Positions 22,733 to 36,600 are shown, counted from the stretch's first letter. The stretch: DNA of 64,000 nt from Datisca glomerata (GCA_003255025.1 QANY01002498.1:310001-374000); one strand, 5' to 3'. The notes: generated by a model not told the origin, from the letters alone. Made by a program: numbers and translations.

Positions 22733-23252
22733 AATGATTCTTGTATGAATGCATATTCTTCAGAGCTCACATACCAAAGCTCAAATACTAGAATCTTTTA
22801 TAGACTAGTACCAATGTCCATAACAATATTAGTTTTCTACACAGTTGGTATAAGTTATTCGTAACAAAACCAAAATATAAATTACTGAAAAGAAAAGTTA
22901 GACCTTCCTATTTGGACCAACGCTAAATCCCCACTTCTAGAGCACAAATCCAATACACAGTCTCCCATCTTCATTCTGCCAAAAACTTTCAAAACTTTCT
23001 CAGAATTTCGGTATAAAAAGAAAACAAAGTAATATCAAAATGAGAACAACCAAATCACATACCCACTCCAGGACAATGCCATTCTTTTTCATACTCGATG
23101 TTGACCAAAGCTCAGTAAATCATTCAGCTATAATTTCAAATTAAGCAAATAAAAATCTAAGCAGAACAAAATCCATCCACATTAAGTAAGAGAAACATAA
23201 ATTATTCCTGTAGGAATGTATATTCTTCAGAGCCCACATACCAAAGCTCAAA
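22733..23252. repeat. Direct repeats of about 53 bp bracketing the MENG fragment
   Basis: 22733-22785 and 23200-23252 share CATATTCTTCAGAGC-like and ACATACCAAAGCTCAAA with about five mismatches. They enclose the MENG exon pieces at 22915-23127. Confidence 0.8.
22915..23127 (-). pseudogene. MENG: Fragment of plastid demethylphylloquinone methyltransferase (MENG/UbiE family)
   Basis: Two exons on the minus strand with matching splice phase. Exon 23063-23127 reads LNDLLSFGQHRV, stop, KRMALSWSG, and exon 22915-22975 reads MKMGDCVLDLCSRSGDLALV. Between them is an intron with GTATGTG donor and TTGGCAG acceptor. Known plant MENG reads NLNDLLSLGQHR.WK, SWSG, then GD.VLDLCCGSGDLAF, the SAM-binding motif I of the UbiE/COQ5 methyltransferases that make phylloquinone in chloroplasts. 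Here TGG became TGA and the motif is CSRSGD rather than CCGSGD. The rest of the gene is absent. The retained intron points to DNA-level capture or a truncated duplicate. Confidence 0.8.
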
Positions 23253-23334
23253 GAGAAACTATGTATCTAGATCTAGAATAGTAGAAAGACTCTGATGGTG
23301 AAAATAAAAAATAGAGTGCAATAGACATATTCAT

Positions 23335-23402
23335 TCCATATGTCTCGAGTGTGACCACGGACCTTTGTGTAAGCAGCTGCGTCTGATGAGCCGCCTGCAA
23401 TA
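23335..23402 (-). pseudogene. Possible orphan exon, unknown gene
   Basis: After a good acceptor (TTATTGCAG) the minus strand reads GGSSDAAAYTKVRGHTRDIW. It is not part of MENG as I know it and was not recognised. It may be a further captured exon or chance. Confidence 0.3.
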
Positions 23403-23469
23403 AAGCAAGGCATAAGTAATCATCAGATATGGAATAAATAAGGAATATAAATATGAAAAAAGCTTGTTA

Positions 23470-24560
23470 GTTCTCTCAAAGCACCATGCTTTGATATGTC
23501 CCAACCTAAGATGCCAAAGATATGTATCGTCATTTCTATAAAACTTTTGTCGTTTGTTATGCTTTTAGATTTGCTACTTTAAATAATTCTAAATTATTTA
23601 ATGTTTGTTAAGTTGGTTTAAGTATATAGAGTCTGTTTGAAACTTTTGCATGACAAATATTGAAATCATTCTTTGAAATAACAAACATATTATTAAAAAA
23701 ACATCAAATTATGTTCGTGCAACAAAGATAGAGAAGTCAAATTTCTAGAAAATCCTGAAATAAAATAAACATTGTTCAAAATAAGACTAAAACTTAAACT
23801 GACTGTTCCTAATGCGTTTGCTGAAAGAGCGCACCACCGTTAACTCTTATTATCACCTCACCATCAGCAAGCTACCTTGAAGAATCTCACATCTATAAAG
23901 AAGAACATACATGGTTAGTGGCTGTAGAATCAATAATCCAGGTCGACAAATCATATTCCACTAAACAAGCTTCAAGTACAAGTAAATCAAATTTACCTTT
24001 CTTTTTCATCTCGGAGAGATACTTGTTATAGTTTCTCTTCTAGTGACCTTCAACTCCACAATAAAAATATTTTCCTTTGGTTCTTTCTCCTTGGAGTTGT
24101 TGTCTTTCTTGTTCTTCTTGACCTTAGGTGACCTCTTGACTTTATTTCCTTTCTTATCTTTCCCATTGTCCTTTCCATTATTCATCTTCCTTTTGACTTA
24201 AGAGGAAGAAAGCTTTTGCTTAGCAACATTTGCCTCGCCCTTTTTGGTCATACTATTGTTGAGTGACTCAAAAGTTTATAGTTCATTCAACAACTGGGCC
24301 ATGTTGAATTTTAACTTGTTCATAACATAGTTGGTAGTGAACGCAGAAAAAAACGAAGAAAAAGCAGGCGTGAGTGATTCAAGTGTAATGCTGACTTGAG
24401 TTCGCTCATCAATGGTAGCCCCATGCACTTCTGCCTCATGCATTATGTTGATCATGTTCAAAACATTGTTCACGCAAAGAAGTACCTTTATTTATTTAGT
24501 AGTCATGTAGTTCCGTCCTCAGTAAGGAAAAACTTGTAGTTGTCACATATTAGCATCAAA
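23470..24560 (-). pseudogene. Ty1/copia gag-protease remnant
   Basis: 24276-24473 reads AEVHGATIDERTQVSITLES, then LTPAFSSFFSAFTTNYVMNK, a copia gag. About 24020-24075 gives a zinc knuckle whose first Cys and last Cys are lost (FYCGVEGH, stop, KRNYNK). About 23930-23960 gives the protease start TWIIDSTATNH. About 23640-23700 gives FVISKNDFNICHAKVSNRLY, the protease to integrase linker, followed by WHLRLGH-like traces. No RT is visible. Frames are broken throughout. Confidence 0.8.
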
Positions 24561-24779
24561 TTTAAATTTGATTTTCATCTTATAAAGTTATCACCATTAA
24601 GTATTTTGAGTGCAAGTAAAGAATGAAAGGGGTAGCCCATGGTAGACATATTAAAAATTGAAAAGAAATAAAACATACATCATAAATATAATTGAAATAA
24701 ATATAAAAAAATTCAGAATGTAAATGTGATGCATGAATGCAACATATCAAACACATAAACTTAACAATTACTACTCCAT

Positions 24780-27700
24780 GATAAGACAACCTAATAATTA
24801 ATGTGCCGCCTTAAGGTCTATCATATTAATTTTAAACTGACTATGAGACATTCTCATCTCTAGTAATTAAAACTTAAAGTATCTCATATGTTCTCTTTTA
24901 ATAATAAGGTAATGTTTATTTGGTCAAGTGACAATTATCCATTTAAAGCTGAATAGTGACTTTTGTGAGTATAACCTATTATTTCAGAAACCGTGACTTA
25001 ATTTAGAAAATGTCGCCTTAAGGTCGTTCAAGTCTTAATTACATCACTTAGTCTTATCTTCATAAGAAGTCAACATTGATATTGATATAATTCGAAACCT
25101 TCCTAAGGGGGGATGAAAACAAAGTTGTCTTTAGACCGTCACCATATCTCACGTTGTTGTACTAAAAATGGAGACCATATGTCACATTGACATATCATGT
25201 CAACCTTCTCTCACTCACTATTTTACTATAATATGTTTCTAATTAACTAATAAATTAATTCAAAATTAATTACTGGTTACAATAACCTTATGAACGTAAA
25301 ATTAATCATTAATCCAATCTAATTGGCCTAGGTTTATTAACCTTTTAAAGAGCCTAAGACTAATTTAGGTGAACTTAGAATAATTAGCCAATTACATTAA
25401 TATAAATTTAATAAAATACTTTTAATTAAAGACGGTTGTCCTAAAGGCCTAACTAAGCGCATGCCTTAAGAGTTGTGTGATTGCCAAGTTTAACTAATTA
25501 AAACTTAGTAGTTTACATGCAATTGATTTTGCAAAATAATCCATATAAACACAATAGGACAATCCTAATTAATCATGTTTCTACAAATGAGATGCATGAT
25601 TAAATAAAACTGTGTGAGTTTTTGTATGGCATGTGTCGGCTAATGCATGGTCATGTTATTAATCAAATAAATAACTATTTATTTAAATAAATATAATAAA
25701 AATAAATAAATGATGAACCAAGTGACTATTGGGTGTTTGTAAATTTACAATCTTTAAAAAATTAGGAAAAATTGCAAAGCAAGCTTCAAAAATACATATT
25801 TCTAAAATAGCTCCATCTCCATTAGAGGTCCTTCTTCATGATTTTCAAGATTTGATCAAAACTCTTTTAATTAAGTAAATAATTAATGACTCATCAAACT
25901 TGGGACAAACCAAATCAATTAATTATTTTAATTTTAAAAAATTAAAATGGATAATATCCTTTTAAAATTACATTAATTTTTAAAGTAAAAGATAAAAGAT
26001 AGGTTTTCGTGAAGCATCACAGGGTTAGGGCAACATGGTATCAGGACATTGGTGTTCTGTACCCTGACAATCACAAGGATTACCGCCAGCGGTGGCAGCG
26101 AGAGTGTCCAACTACCGTCGCTGGCTACCCAGCCACTCCCGACGCCACTAGCGGTGGCGCCACTCCCGGCACCACTGCCGGCGTCTTGCGGTGGCAGGGA
26201 CAATCCCACCGCTGCTGCTACCATGCAGAGGCAGCGGGACAGTCCCACTACCGCCGTCGGTGGTGGTGGAGTTCCGTCACGAAACTCCTACTCGGCTTGT
26301 CCTCCGCATCCGTCTCGTGTGTTTTTCGTCTTCTCGCATACAAAAATTTTACAACATAATATTCAAAATAAAATTACAAAAATTCATATGACCCAAACGG
26401 ACACAAGATTTAAAGAAAAATAAGACAAAGCCTAAACCCAAAAGTCACCAAACAATTAACGATTCATCATTAACCATACATTCAAAAATATAATCATCCA
26501 TTCATTCAAACATATCAACATATATATTGTATAATGCAAGTAAACCCACAAAATATTTAATGTATACATACATAAATACCATTCTGATATCAATTGTTGG
26601 AATCGCAGTGCGCGCGTAGCGGAAAAATGAGGGTTTTCAAAAAATTTATTGATTGAAAACCCAATCTCGACGCCACAGAACCCAAAAATAATTTTGTGAA
26701 AAATAATTTTTCTACATGGATCCATTATATATCTATACATTAAAGAAAATGATTTTATCTCTTAAAGTCTATCAAGCATCCTTGTTATCTTTGTGCAACA
26801 ACGAACGTTCGATTCCACAATGAATAGATTTTGAGATCTACACCAAGATCTTCCAAACTAATCCTTAAACACACTAAGACGTGTGTGAACACGTAGAATG
26901 AATTAAGAATAATTTTCTATCTCTAGATCTACTTACTCAAAACATGGAGATCTAGAGATATGGAGAAGGACTTTTGAGACAGAACTATGAGAGAGAATTA
27001 GAGAATTTGTAGAGCTTTGATTAACAATTAATCAGCCATATATCATATTATAAGGCCAATAAAATATTATCTGTATATTTTAAGTTATGGTTCATTAGGT
27101 TTTAGGTTTACATAAAATAATAAATTATTCATAAATGTGCCACTGTAGTGGGGCGCACTGCAGTCTACGCTACACTGCTATTCTGGGTGGCACTGCAATG
27201 TGCCATGCCAATCTCTTATTCAAGATCAGTGATTGACGTGTGGCAATCCGATATGTCACGTAGCAATTTTTTAATTTATTATTTAATCAGATTATATCTA
27301 AATATCAATTAATTCAAAATTCAAAGTTAATTCAAAATTTAATTGATTTAATCAGACAGTTTTTTTAATTTTTTTAATTTATTAGTTAATTCAAAATTAA
27401 CTTCTCTGGTAACATCTATCGACTAACTTATTTGTTAATTCAAAACTAACAGATTAGTAAATTTAAATTCAATATTATCTTATAATAATTTCATATTATT
27501 TAATTTCATAAATTAAAGATATTATCTCATAATCGATTAATACATAACTAATAGAGATATATATAGTTAAATAATTTTAATTTATGAAAATTTTAATAAT
27601 TAAATGTAATTGATTAATTCTCAATTAATTAATTATATATAATTATCTCATAATTATATATTTACCCCGAAAACTTAATTCTTTTTGAAAAATTCCTTAT

Positions 27701-28034
27701 GCCATGAAACATTCACACCCTATATTGTGTCATACAGTGGTGGGTTGGTGACCATAGACCCATAATTTTAAGTTTCAATAAATCATATTAATTAAACTCT
27801 TTAATTAAGTAATCTCATTTATTAATTTCATTATTATTCCACAATAAATATAGAATTGTACTCCAGAATATATTTATAGAGTATTCTCATGTAGTCCGTT
27901 GATATAATCACTTCATGTAGTTCTGTTATCCAATTATTGGTTTATAAATTAGAACTAGTCAAAATTATCATTTTACCATTCTAACTATCTCTTGATCATT
28001 AAGTACCATTAATTAACTAGTGAACGGTCAATTT
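24780..28034 (-). mobile_element. Non-coding LTR element copy A (LARD-like), minus orientation
   Basis: 26595-28034 is an LTR-like block homologous to 33647-34945 and 36784-38376. Next to it, CAATTGATATCAGAAT (minus strand, 26581-26594) resembles the initiator-Met tRNA primer site. The internal part 24790-26580 is homologous along its length to 34945-36770 (shared words such as TGTGAGTATAACC and CAATTAACGATCCAT). It carries no retroviral genes. A GC-rich stretch (26080-26290) gives Gly/Ala/Pro-rich open frames on both strands that I do not call genes. The left LTR is truncated near 24780. Confidence 0.65.
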
Positions 28035-30600
28035 ATAATCGTATTATAAATTTGAGGTCAATAACCATTCAGTTCCAGAATTAACACTTAAAGAAACCTA
28101 TATATGATCCGTTAGAAAAGTTTGGATTCTAAATCTTGTAAAATCACGTTCACAGCCATGCATGTCACTGAATCTCTAAAATAAAAATCACTAGCTTGTT
28201 TTACAAACAATCATTAACGAATGAATCGAAAGATCCAGTAGACATGTATAGGAGTTCATGACTATTCAAGATTTAGACTTATATATGATCATCTGATTGA
28301 TGTGTGTTAAATATTTATGATAAAAGGTAAGTTAATAAAGATTTTAATTTACATCGGTCATGTCCTATATAATCTAATTATATAAAGTACATTCACTATG
28401 ATATCTATCCACATCAGCTATCCAGATCTAAGTCACATGCATTCAAAATACTTAGCGAACCGTACTAGCAATCAAACATTATCTTGAATTATATCTATAA
28501 AGTAGGGTGTAATAACTATTTATGAATATTTTAGTTATTTCTCAAACATTTTATATTACTGAATTTAATGAATGAATGAAATATATTCTATTAATTAAAG
28601 TGTGTTTATAATTTACTCAAGCCGTGGAACTATAGTCAACGTAAGAAGAGTATAGACTATGGGTCTTCCAGACAAACTCTTATGAAGTTGTTCAGAATAT
28701 TATTCACAGTCTTAGAATCGACTGAGCAATCGAGTCTAATTATAACAGTTAGGTTGGACCAAAGGATGCTGGTCTTGGGGCATGGGATTCGAGACTCTAA
28801 TGGTTGGCCTAGACATGTTAAGGAATATGTTGAATAGACCAGTAACAAATTAGTTTGGAGTAAAGTCATTAATCTAGCTCTAAATCTAATTGTTACACCT
28901 TAAGGGTACTTTCATAATTACCTTAATCCTGAGGTGAATAAGAAACTTGACCTAATTAGTTACAATCTTTGACATGCCAAAGGAGTGAGTTCTAATTGCC
29001 GGGCGATACCTCGACTGTTGGGATCATGATTCAGCTATGTTGGAATTGCGTAATTTAGATATATGAAAATTCGTGGTTAAATTACAAAATGCAACAATAC
29101 GACCTTATGTTTTATTGATGAGTGTCTGAATAAATTAACCTGGCCATGTACTCGATTAAATGAATAATTGAATCAGACATGGGGAATTGTACGAGACAAT
29201 TCATTATTATGTCTTTTTTATTCACAATCAATAAATGAGTTAAGAAAATAACAACAAGATGTATAAAATGATAATTTTATATCTCACTCTTCTTAGTGAT
29301 ATTCAAGAAGGGTAACATGTTAAAATATTCTGTGGATCGTGAAATAAAAGTATTTATTTACACCAACAGAATATGTAGCGCGCATGAATCGAGAGTTGAT
29401 TTGGCATCGAACCTATAGTGGTGTCGTACGATATCAGGATTAAATAGATAAGAAATTTATGGAAATATATTCACCGAATATTTGAATCCTATAGATTTAT
29501 TCGTGTGGGTCCATTCGGTCTTAGAAGTAGCTCAGAAGCACATGAATGAAAAACAACACCAGTTCAACCAAAAACATATTTTGGAGCAAGGTATATTTCT
29601 CGAACCCTATATGTGATGGGTGTTGCAATTAATTATTGACAACTAAGTAATTAATGTTCAAAATAATTAATTGGTTATTTCTTAATTATTAGATCATTAA
29701 TAAATCTAATTAATTAATTAATTAATTAATTGATGGATATCAATTTAATTTATCAATTTAGTTTGATGAAGTTGGACATAAAAGTGACTCTAGGGAGCTA
29801 CGCATTTTTCAACAATAGTTAAACTTAGGGGGTGAATTTTTGGTAATTTTACATATAATGGTGTATTTACAAGTTCTATAATTATTATATATGGGATGGC
29901 AATAAGGTTACATCCCTAACCCTAACATAGTGTGTGATTACACATAGTAGAAAAGAGTTTCTCTCCCTCCCTTGCTTGCCGCCAAAATCTATAGAGGAGA
30001 AGGAAAATTTTGATTTTTCTTCTCCAGTTGTTTTGAGAGCCCACACCTAATTCTTGATTAACATCCAATTGAGATATACTTCTGAATCCTACGAGTGGTT
30101 ATTGGTTTAAAGACTTATTCGAGTTCTACGAAGAACGAAGAACTCGAGATGACTAATACGATTCCACCAAATAAAAAATTATCCAATATAAGAAAGATAT
30201 AAAAAAATTTCTACCTCTTTTGACTATGCTTAACTTTGTATTCATAATCAGATGTATGGTTTTAATATTTAATATGATTAAATTTGTTGATGTAAAAAAA
30301 TTTGATATTCCATCCATAAATCGTTCGTGGTTCAATGACGTTTTCTCAAATTTTAAAACCTGATCCTAACACATTAAAGATTTCATACTTTAATATGTTG
30401 TAGACTATTTTATTCATTATCTATGATCTTAATCATCTCGTACTAATACAAGATCATAGTCTCATTAATGAATATGAAATTTCAGATATTTATATTAATT
30501 ATTCTATAATAATTTAGAGAATACAATTATAATAAAAATGCACTTTTATTAATTTTCATATAAAATGTCTTTTCATATGTTTTGAGGGCACTATGCCCAA
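28035..30600. other. AT-rich repeat-derived stretch, no gene
   Basis: No coding sequence supported. The stretch 28500-30140 looks like the LTR/leader of another non-coding retroelement in plus orientation, with a pyrimidine-rich leader near 29955-30035 (TTTCTCTCCCTCCCTTGC), but no borders or duplicate copy were found. There is an (ATTA)n tract at about 29706-29735. Confidence 0.35.
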
Positions 30601-30609
30601 CACATATTA

Positions 30610-31351
30610 CTTCTAAATTGTAGTTTATGACTATTGTAGGGTCTCAAATGTGGGTAACAAGCACACCCGAATGGTTTTGAGAATAGGTAATTAGGTTTCT
30701 TGTTATAGAGCAATTGAATGGGTGAGGAACCTGAGAGCATGTTAGTAGGCTGTCTGTTAATGAGGTAAACAACTGTATGGAAAGCATATCACCAAAAAGA
30801 CAAAGGCAAAGAAGCTTGTGTAAGCAATGTAAGGCCATATTCGACAACATGCCTATGTTTTCTCTCCACCCGCCCATTATGTTTATGCATGTGAGGACAT
30901 GAGTATCTAAACTCAATGCCATGAGAAATAAGAAAGTTTTCAAAGGTTCTACACTCCCCTCCCCAATCTGACTGAAATGCTTTTAAAGGGTTAGAAAACT
31001 ATTGTTAACAAATTGACAGGTTATGGTAGTAAATCTCCTCTCTCCAAGCACCAACAGTTCATAAAGCCCTTAATTAAGTCTCCCTCAGAGAAGAACTTGC
31101 TTCGTAGTTTCATCCTTAATAAGAGAAAAGTTAGCATGAAATTCAATATAGATGGGATTATCTTTCATCAAATGATAGATGCTAATCAGATTCTTTTTTA
31201 TTCTAGGAACCTTAAGCATTGATTTTAGCTTAAGAATTAAAGAACTTTTTGGAATAGGAAGAAATGAGGATCCTCTGTGTGTGATGTGTAACACCTTACC
31301 ATCACCAACCATAAGTTTTTCCTCGGCATTATAGTCTTGTGCAAGATGGAG
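30610..31351 (-). pseudogene. copia protease end, GAG-pre-integrase and integrase remnant
   Basis: 31085-31348 reads VGDGKVLHITHRGSSFLPIP, then VPRIKKNLISIYHLMKDNPI and FSLIKDETTKQVLL, the linker after copia protease. About 31000-31080 continues LNEGLYELLVLG. After an internal deletion, 30944-30640 in shifting frames gives RTFENFLISHGI, HNGRVERKHRH and INRQ, the end of the integrase core. Stops throughout. Confidence 0.85.
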
Positions 31352-33300
31352 CACTACAAGAAAAACGGCTTATGGTGGCGGTTTTCTTCGTCTATGGCGA
31401 TGGTTTTAACAGCCGCAAAAAAGTTTTGCAGTTCTTCAAAAACTGCCGCCTTATCCACCACGGTAAATATTTTTTGCTGCGGTTTCTCCAACAGCCGGAG
31501 GTCCACCGGCAAATGGCGGTTTTTCCTGCCGCAAATGTCCAAAAAAATGAGAAAAAATTCTCTTTCCCGGCGGTTTTAAACTGCCGCTATAGGTTACAAA
31601 AAATCACCATTATAAATTAAAAGTTTGGCCTGAATTTTTTTTTTTTTAAACATCCCATAATTTTCAAAAATACAGGGTTAAGAAAACATTCTATATCACA
31701 GATTTCAGAATCCATCAATACAAAAATTCTAACTATTCAGAGTCAATCAATTCAAATATTCATGAATTCTTACATTTTGAACATTCACATATTCTAAAGA
31801 TTCAGAATCTATCAATTGAAACATTCACAAATTCCAAAGACAAAACAATATAAGTTCAATTTTAAGCAAAAATAGTATTTTTCATCATCACTGAACTATA
31901 TGCGCTATTTTTTCGATCGTAGCGTTGATATCAACTTTCACTCTCTTCCCTTCAAGTAGATTTCATATATGAGTTAATCGTGTCCGACCTCGAACCTTTC
32001 GTTTAGAGGACGATGATTCACCTACGTATAAAACATTATTTTTGTTTGTTAGACATTATATGAACAAGAACAATTGTTTGTATGAAATATAAAATAAAGA
32101 TATTTGGGTAGAAGAAACACATTGAAAACTTTATAGATCATTACACAATAAATCAAATAACAATCATAATTAAGTTTAGAGGGAATTTTCAACATGCATG
32201 TAAGATTCTGTTAAGTTTCATTATTTGGATGCTAGTTTGCCTACCAACAAAATGGGTGGAAAGCCAATTTGAAGTCGAACCCTAGAGAAAGCTCTCAAAG
32301 TGAAGAGACATTTAAATCGATCAACAATTGGACTACAACATATGACACGAATCAGGTCATGAGAACAATTATAGTATTGAACAAGGAACAAGTTGATCAA
32401 TATGAATCATTGTAATGTGATAAAATGAATTAAGAGAATTCTTATTATTCTATGCCTCTAAAGGCATTTGAATTTCATGTGAACTTTAGAGATAGTTGTC
32501 AATATGAATTGAATTATTTTCTTTCAATTTGAAATGTATGTACTTTTTGCTCTTTCCATCCTGAGACAAGTTTGCATTCAGTACCCATTAACCACTTTAA
32601 AATGCAAACAAAACTTTATAGACTAAACGATATAGTCTTTGCATTTGATTATGAATTCATTATACCTCTAAATCTCAATCTTCGGACAAATTTCAAGTAA
32701 ATGAAAATCAAACTAAGACCTTTAATAAATCATTGAATTCCAAATTTACAATTACTATACCTTCAGAAGCAAAAGGTTGATCGACCTCAATCCAATGGCG
32801 CACCATTTCTGGACGTGCATCATACCCTCTGCTGTCCTTGAGAGGATTGTACAAGTGATGGCTGTAACAGAAGGTCGACAATGATGAAGATGAATAGTGG
32901 AACCATTGGTACAACAAGGGGTGGTAAACTTATAGAAGAAAAATGAACGAGGCAAGCACGAGCAGCAGCTGGGGGACGAGGTTGTACTGGGGGTAACCGG
33001 TAATCGACAACAAAGAGCGACAGGGAAGAGACGAGGCGATCAATGATCGATGAAGAAGGGTGGAAGAGCTCGAAATTGCTGCAATCGTCCTTAGACTCTG
33101 ATTTAAGAAGATAAAACTGCCACAAATCTTAATTTTCTATTTTTTATTTATTGTTCCTAGATATCACGGCGGTTTTGACAAAACCGCCACCTAAAGTACA
33201 CTATTTAGTGGCGGTTTTTGAAAACCGCAGGTAAAACTTGCACCCTGTTGTTACAACCAGTGCTGTTAAACTGCCGCCATAAGCCCTTTTTCTTGTAGTG
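31352..33300. mobile_element. Non-autonomous CACTA (En/Spm) transposon, complete ends
   Basis: The left end CACTACAAGAAAAACGGCTT and the right end complement CACTACAAGAAAAAGGGCTT continue into ATGGTGGCGGTTTT and ATGGCGGCAGTTT. Both ends hold several GGCGGTTTT/AAACCGCC subterminal repeats (31376-31590, 33165-33275). The 3 bp duplication GAG flanks it (31349-31351, 33301-33303). At 1,949 bp it has no TNP2 transposase. The interior is AT-rich except 32750-33120, where minus-strand open frames (101 and 66 codons) match nothing I know. It sits inside the protease region of the copia element. Confidence 0.95.
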
Positions 33301-33645
33301 GAGGTTGCTCAGATATGCTGTAAGGTGATTCGTAGTTGCAATGTCCATGTACCAGGCTTGGTCATTCACTGTATCAGTTGAGCAACCATAACAGTAGGAT
33401 TGGAATTATTATTCTGCGCCTGAGGAGAGGAATTTTTCGACGGAAACCCTTTATCAAGCCTATAGTAGCAAGTAAGAGCACCATGACCACTCATTCCACA
33501 AACTTGGCACATAAGTCTATTAAAGCTCATTCCTCATCTTCCTCTTCTTCCAGGATTTGAATTGCCTTGAAAATTTTGCTATCCACCTTGTGACCAGCTC
33601 CTTCCTCTTCCATTTCTATTTTGATGACCATTCTGTGACTAATTT
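33301..33645 (-). pseudogene. copia gag C-terminal part with zinc knuckle
   Basis: The minus strand reads NGHQNRNGRGRSWSQGG, then LMCQVCGMSGHGALTCYYRL (a full CX2CX4HX4C knuckle), PSKNSSPQAQNNNSNPTVMV, and after a frameshift NDQAWYMDIATTNHLTAYLS, the start of the aspartic protease. The usual DSGATNH reads DIATTNH. It continues from 38380 (left of the LTR element) and into 31348 (across the CACTA). Confidence 0.88.
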
Positions 33646-36600
33646 ATTGGTATCACGGCGCGTGCGTGGTGGAAGTGTGGAGGTGCTTGGCCTTTTTAAA
33701 CATTAAACTCTTAATAAAAATTGAATCTTTTAATAAAACAAAACTTGAGCAATGCTACGATAACCAAATAAAAACTTTTATTGAAAACTCTTTTACAATT
33801 AGTTATGATCCATTATATAATTATAAGTTAAATCTACAAAATACAAGGTTAGTAATCATATACCTCTTGTAGTTTATATCAAGTATCCTTGTAAAAATCG
33901 ATCGATCCTCCATTCCCCCAAAATTATTCCAACGATTAGTAGATTCTGAGATCCACACCAAGATCTTCCAAGTCAATCATCAACGCACTGGGATATGTGT
34001 AGGCACGTAAAATATTACAAGACACTTTTCTGACCAGATGTTCTCACGACATGAGATCTAGAGACTTACTGAGAAGGACTTTAGTGAGACAATTCTCTAA
34101 AAGAACGTGATGACTATTCTTTTAGAGATTTGATTAACGTTAAATCACAGAAGAAAATCTCTCTGACACCAATCGTGTTCTCAATTCAACTCTTGATTGA
34201 CGAACTGATGATCTGATCAACTGATTCTCTCATCTTCGTTCAACCACCAAGGCCATTAGAATAATATTTGTAGGCCATTAGAATAATATTTGTAGTCCTC
34301 GCGGCACTGTGAGGCATTGTGCCTCACGACACTACAGTGTCCATGTTAATTTCTGATACCCCATCAATGATTGACACGTGATAATTACTGTGAACTAAAT
34401 ATTTATTTTAATCAGATAATTCTCTAGATGTTAGTTAGTTTAATATTAACATATTTGATTATTTATATCAACTAACTTATATGTTATTTCACAAATAACA
34501 TATTTAGTTGATTTAAATTATTATCTAATAATAATTTAATTATCTAATTTCACAATTTAGATATTCTGTCTCACTTATCGATAATTTAAAAAATTGATAA
34601 TTATTTATATATATATACTCGTGTCCTGAAATATTCACACCCTAGACATCATAGTATAGAGGTGAATTGGAGACTATGGATCTATAATCCTAAGCTTCAA
34701 TAAACTAGATTATTCGTTAAACTCTTTAATCAAATAATCTTATTTATTAATTTCATTATTACTCCACTATAAATATGTAATTGCATTATTAGAGATTATA
34801 GAATGTATTAATAGAGTATTCTTATGCAGTCCACTAACATAATCATTTCATGTAATTCTGTCCTCCAATTATTGGTTCGTAAATTAGAACATGTCAAAAT
34901 TACCATTTTACCCTTTTAATTACCTCTTTATCCTTAAGTAACATTAATTCAGACTGTCTATAAGACATTTTCATCCTTATTAATTAAAACTCAAATATCT
35001 CATATTTTTTCTTTTAACAATAAAGTATTGCTTGTTCGGTCAAGTCACAACTATCTACATGAAAGCTTTAATTTTGATTTTGTGAGTGTAACCCATCATT
35101 TCAGATTTCATGACTTCATTTAGAATATGTCGCTTTAGGGTCGGTCAAAACTAAACTACATCACTTTCTCCTATCTTCTTAAGAAGTTCAACCTTGGTAT
35201 TGGTACAGCTCGAAACCTTCCACAGAGGGATAAAAACAAAACCATCTCGAGGCCCTCACCGCACCTCACGGTGTTCTACTAATGATGTTGAACATAGATT
35301 ACATTGATATGTCAACCTTCTCCCACTGACTATTTTAGGATAATGTGTTTCTATTTTAACTAATCAATTAATTTTAAATTAATTACTAGTTAAAATAATA
35401 ATCCTATGGATATTTAATTATCAGTTAATCAAATCTCATTAGTCTAAGCTTATTTAACTTTATGAAGCGCCTAAGTTATAATTAGGTGAACTTAGATTAT
35501 TAACTAATTAATTATATTCATAAAACTTTAATAAAATACTTTTACTAAAATCAGTTAACCTAAATGTTACTATAGCCTTTAGTGTAGTGTGATTACCAAG
35601 TTTTAACTAGTTAAAACCTAACAGTTTACATGCAATCGATTTCATAAAACAATTCATATAAACATGTTAGGACAATCCTAATAAATCATGTTTCTAGAGA
35701 TGAGATGCATGATTAAATAAAATTGTGTGAGATTTTCATGTATGACATGTAATCGACTAACGCATGGACGTGTTATCAAACATAACAATTAAAAAATTAT
35801 GTAATAATTAAATAAAATAATAATAGACAGAATGACTATTGAGTATTTTTAAATTACAACCCTTGAAATAAAAAAAAATACAAATGAATATTCAAGAATA
35901 CATATTTCCCAAATATTACATTCTCCACCTGATGTCTATAGTCATAATCTTCAAGCTTTGAACAAAACTTTTCTTAATTAGAAAACTATTATTTTTAATT
36001 AAAACAATTCCTATAATTATCCCTTTTAATATAGTTCACTTTGACTTAGTCAAATAAATAATTTATTTGATTTGATCAAACTTGGATCAAACCCAATCAA
36101 CCCTTTGATTTTTAATTTTCATAAAATTAAATTAATAATTAATTTTAAAATTATATTAATTTCCAAATATAAATGGATAGCTAAAAGAGTTTGGATTTGA
36201 ATGAAACATTTTTATGTTAGAGTTGGTTGTATGGTTTGTTGAAAACTTTCCTATAACGTGACAAAAGTTGTCATCGATGATAGGACTCTCCGATCGCCGC
36301 CCATCACCACCGCTGCTCGTCTCACTACTGCAGTCGCCTGCCATGCTGGATAGCCAATGTTCAAAGCCGGTACAGTACCGCTGGCACTATTCACCTCTAC
36401 TAGAACAATAAATTTTTGGCGTGAACAATGTGTTTCACGGATGAACAATGTTTTTCGTGGATGAACAATGTTTTCACGTGAACAGTAAATTTTGCCGTTC
36501 ATCTCGTGCGTTCTTCGCCTTCTCGCGTTTGAAATTATTACAATAATATTCAAAATAAAATTATAAAAATTCCTTCGCCTCAATTCAGCTTTACACAAGA

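Noticed and set aside
26009..26423. Overlapping Gly/Ala/Pro-rich frames on both strands
   Set aside because: They fall in a GC-rich patch of the non-coding LTR element, repeated in diverged form at 36285-36400, and show no conserved frame.
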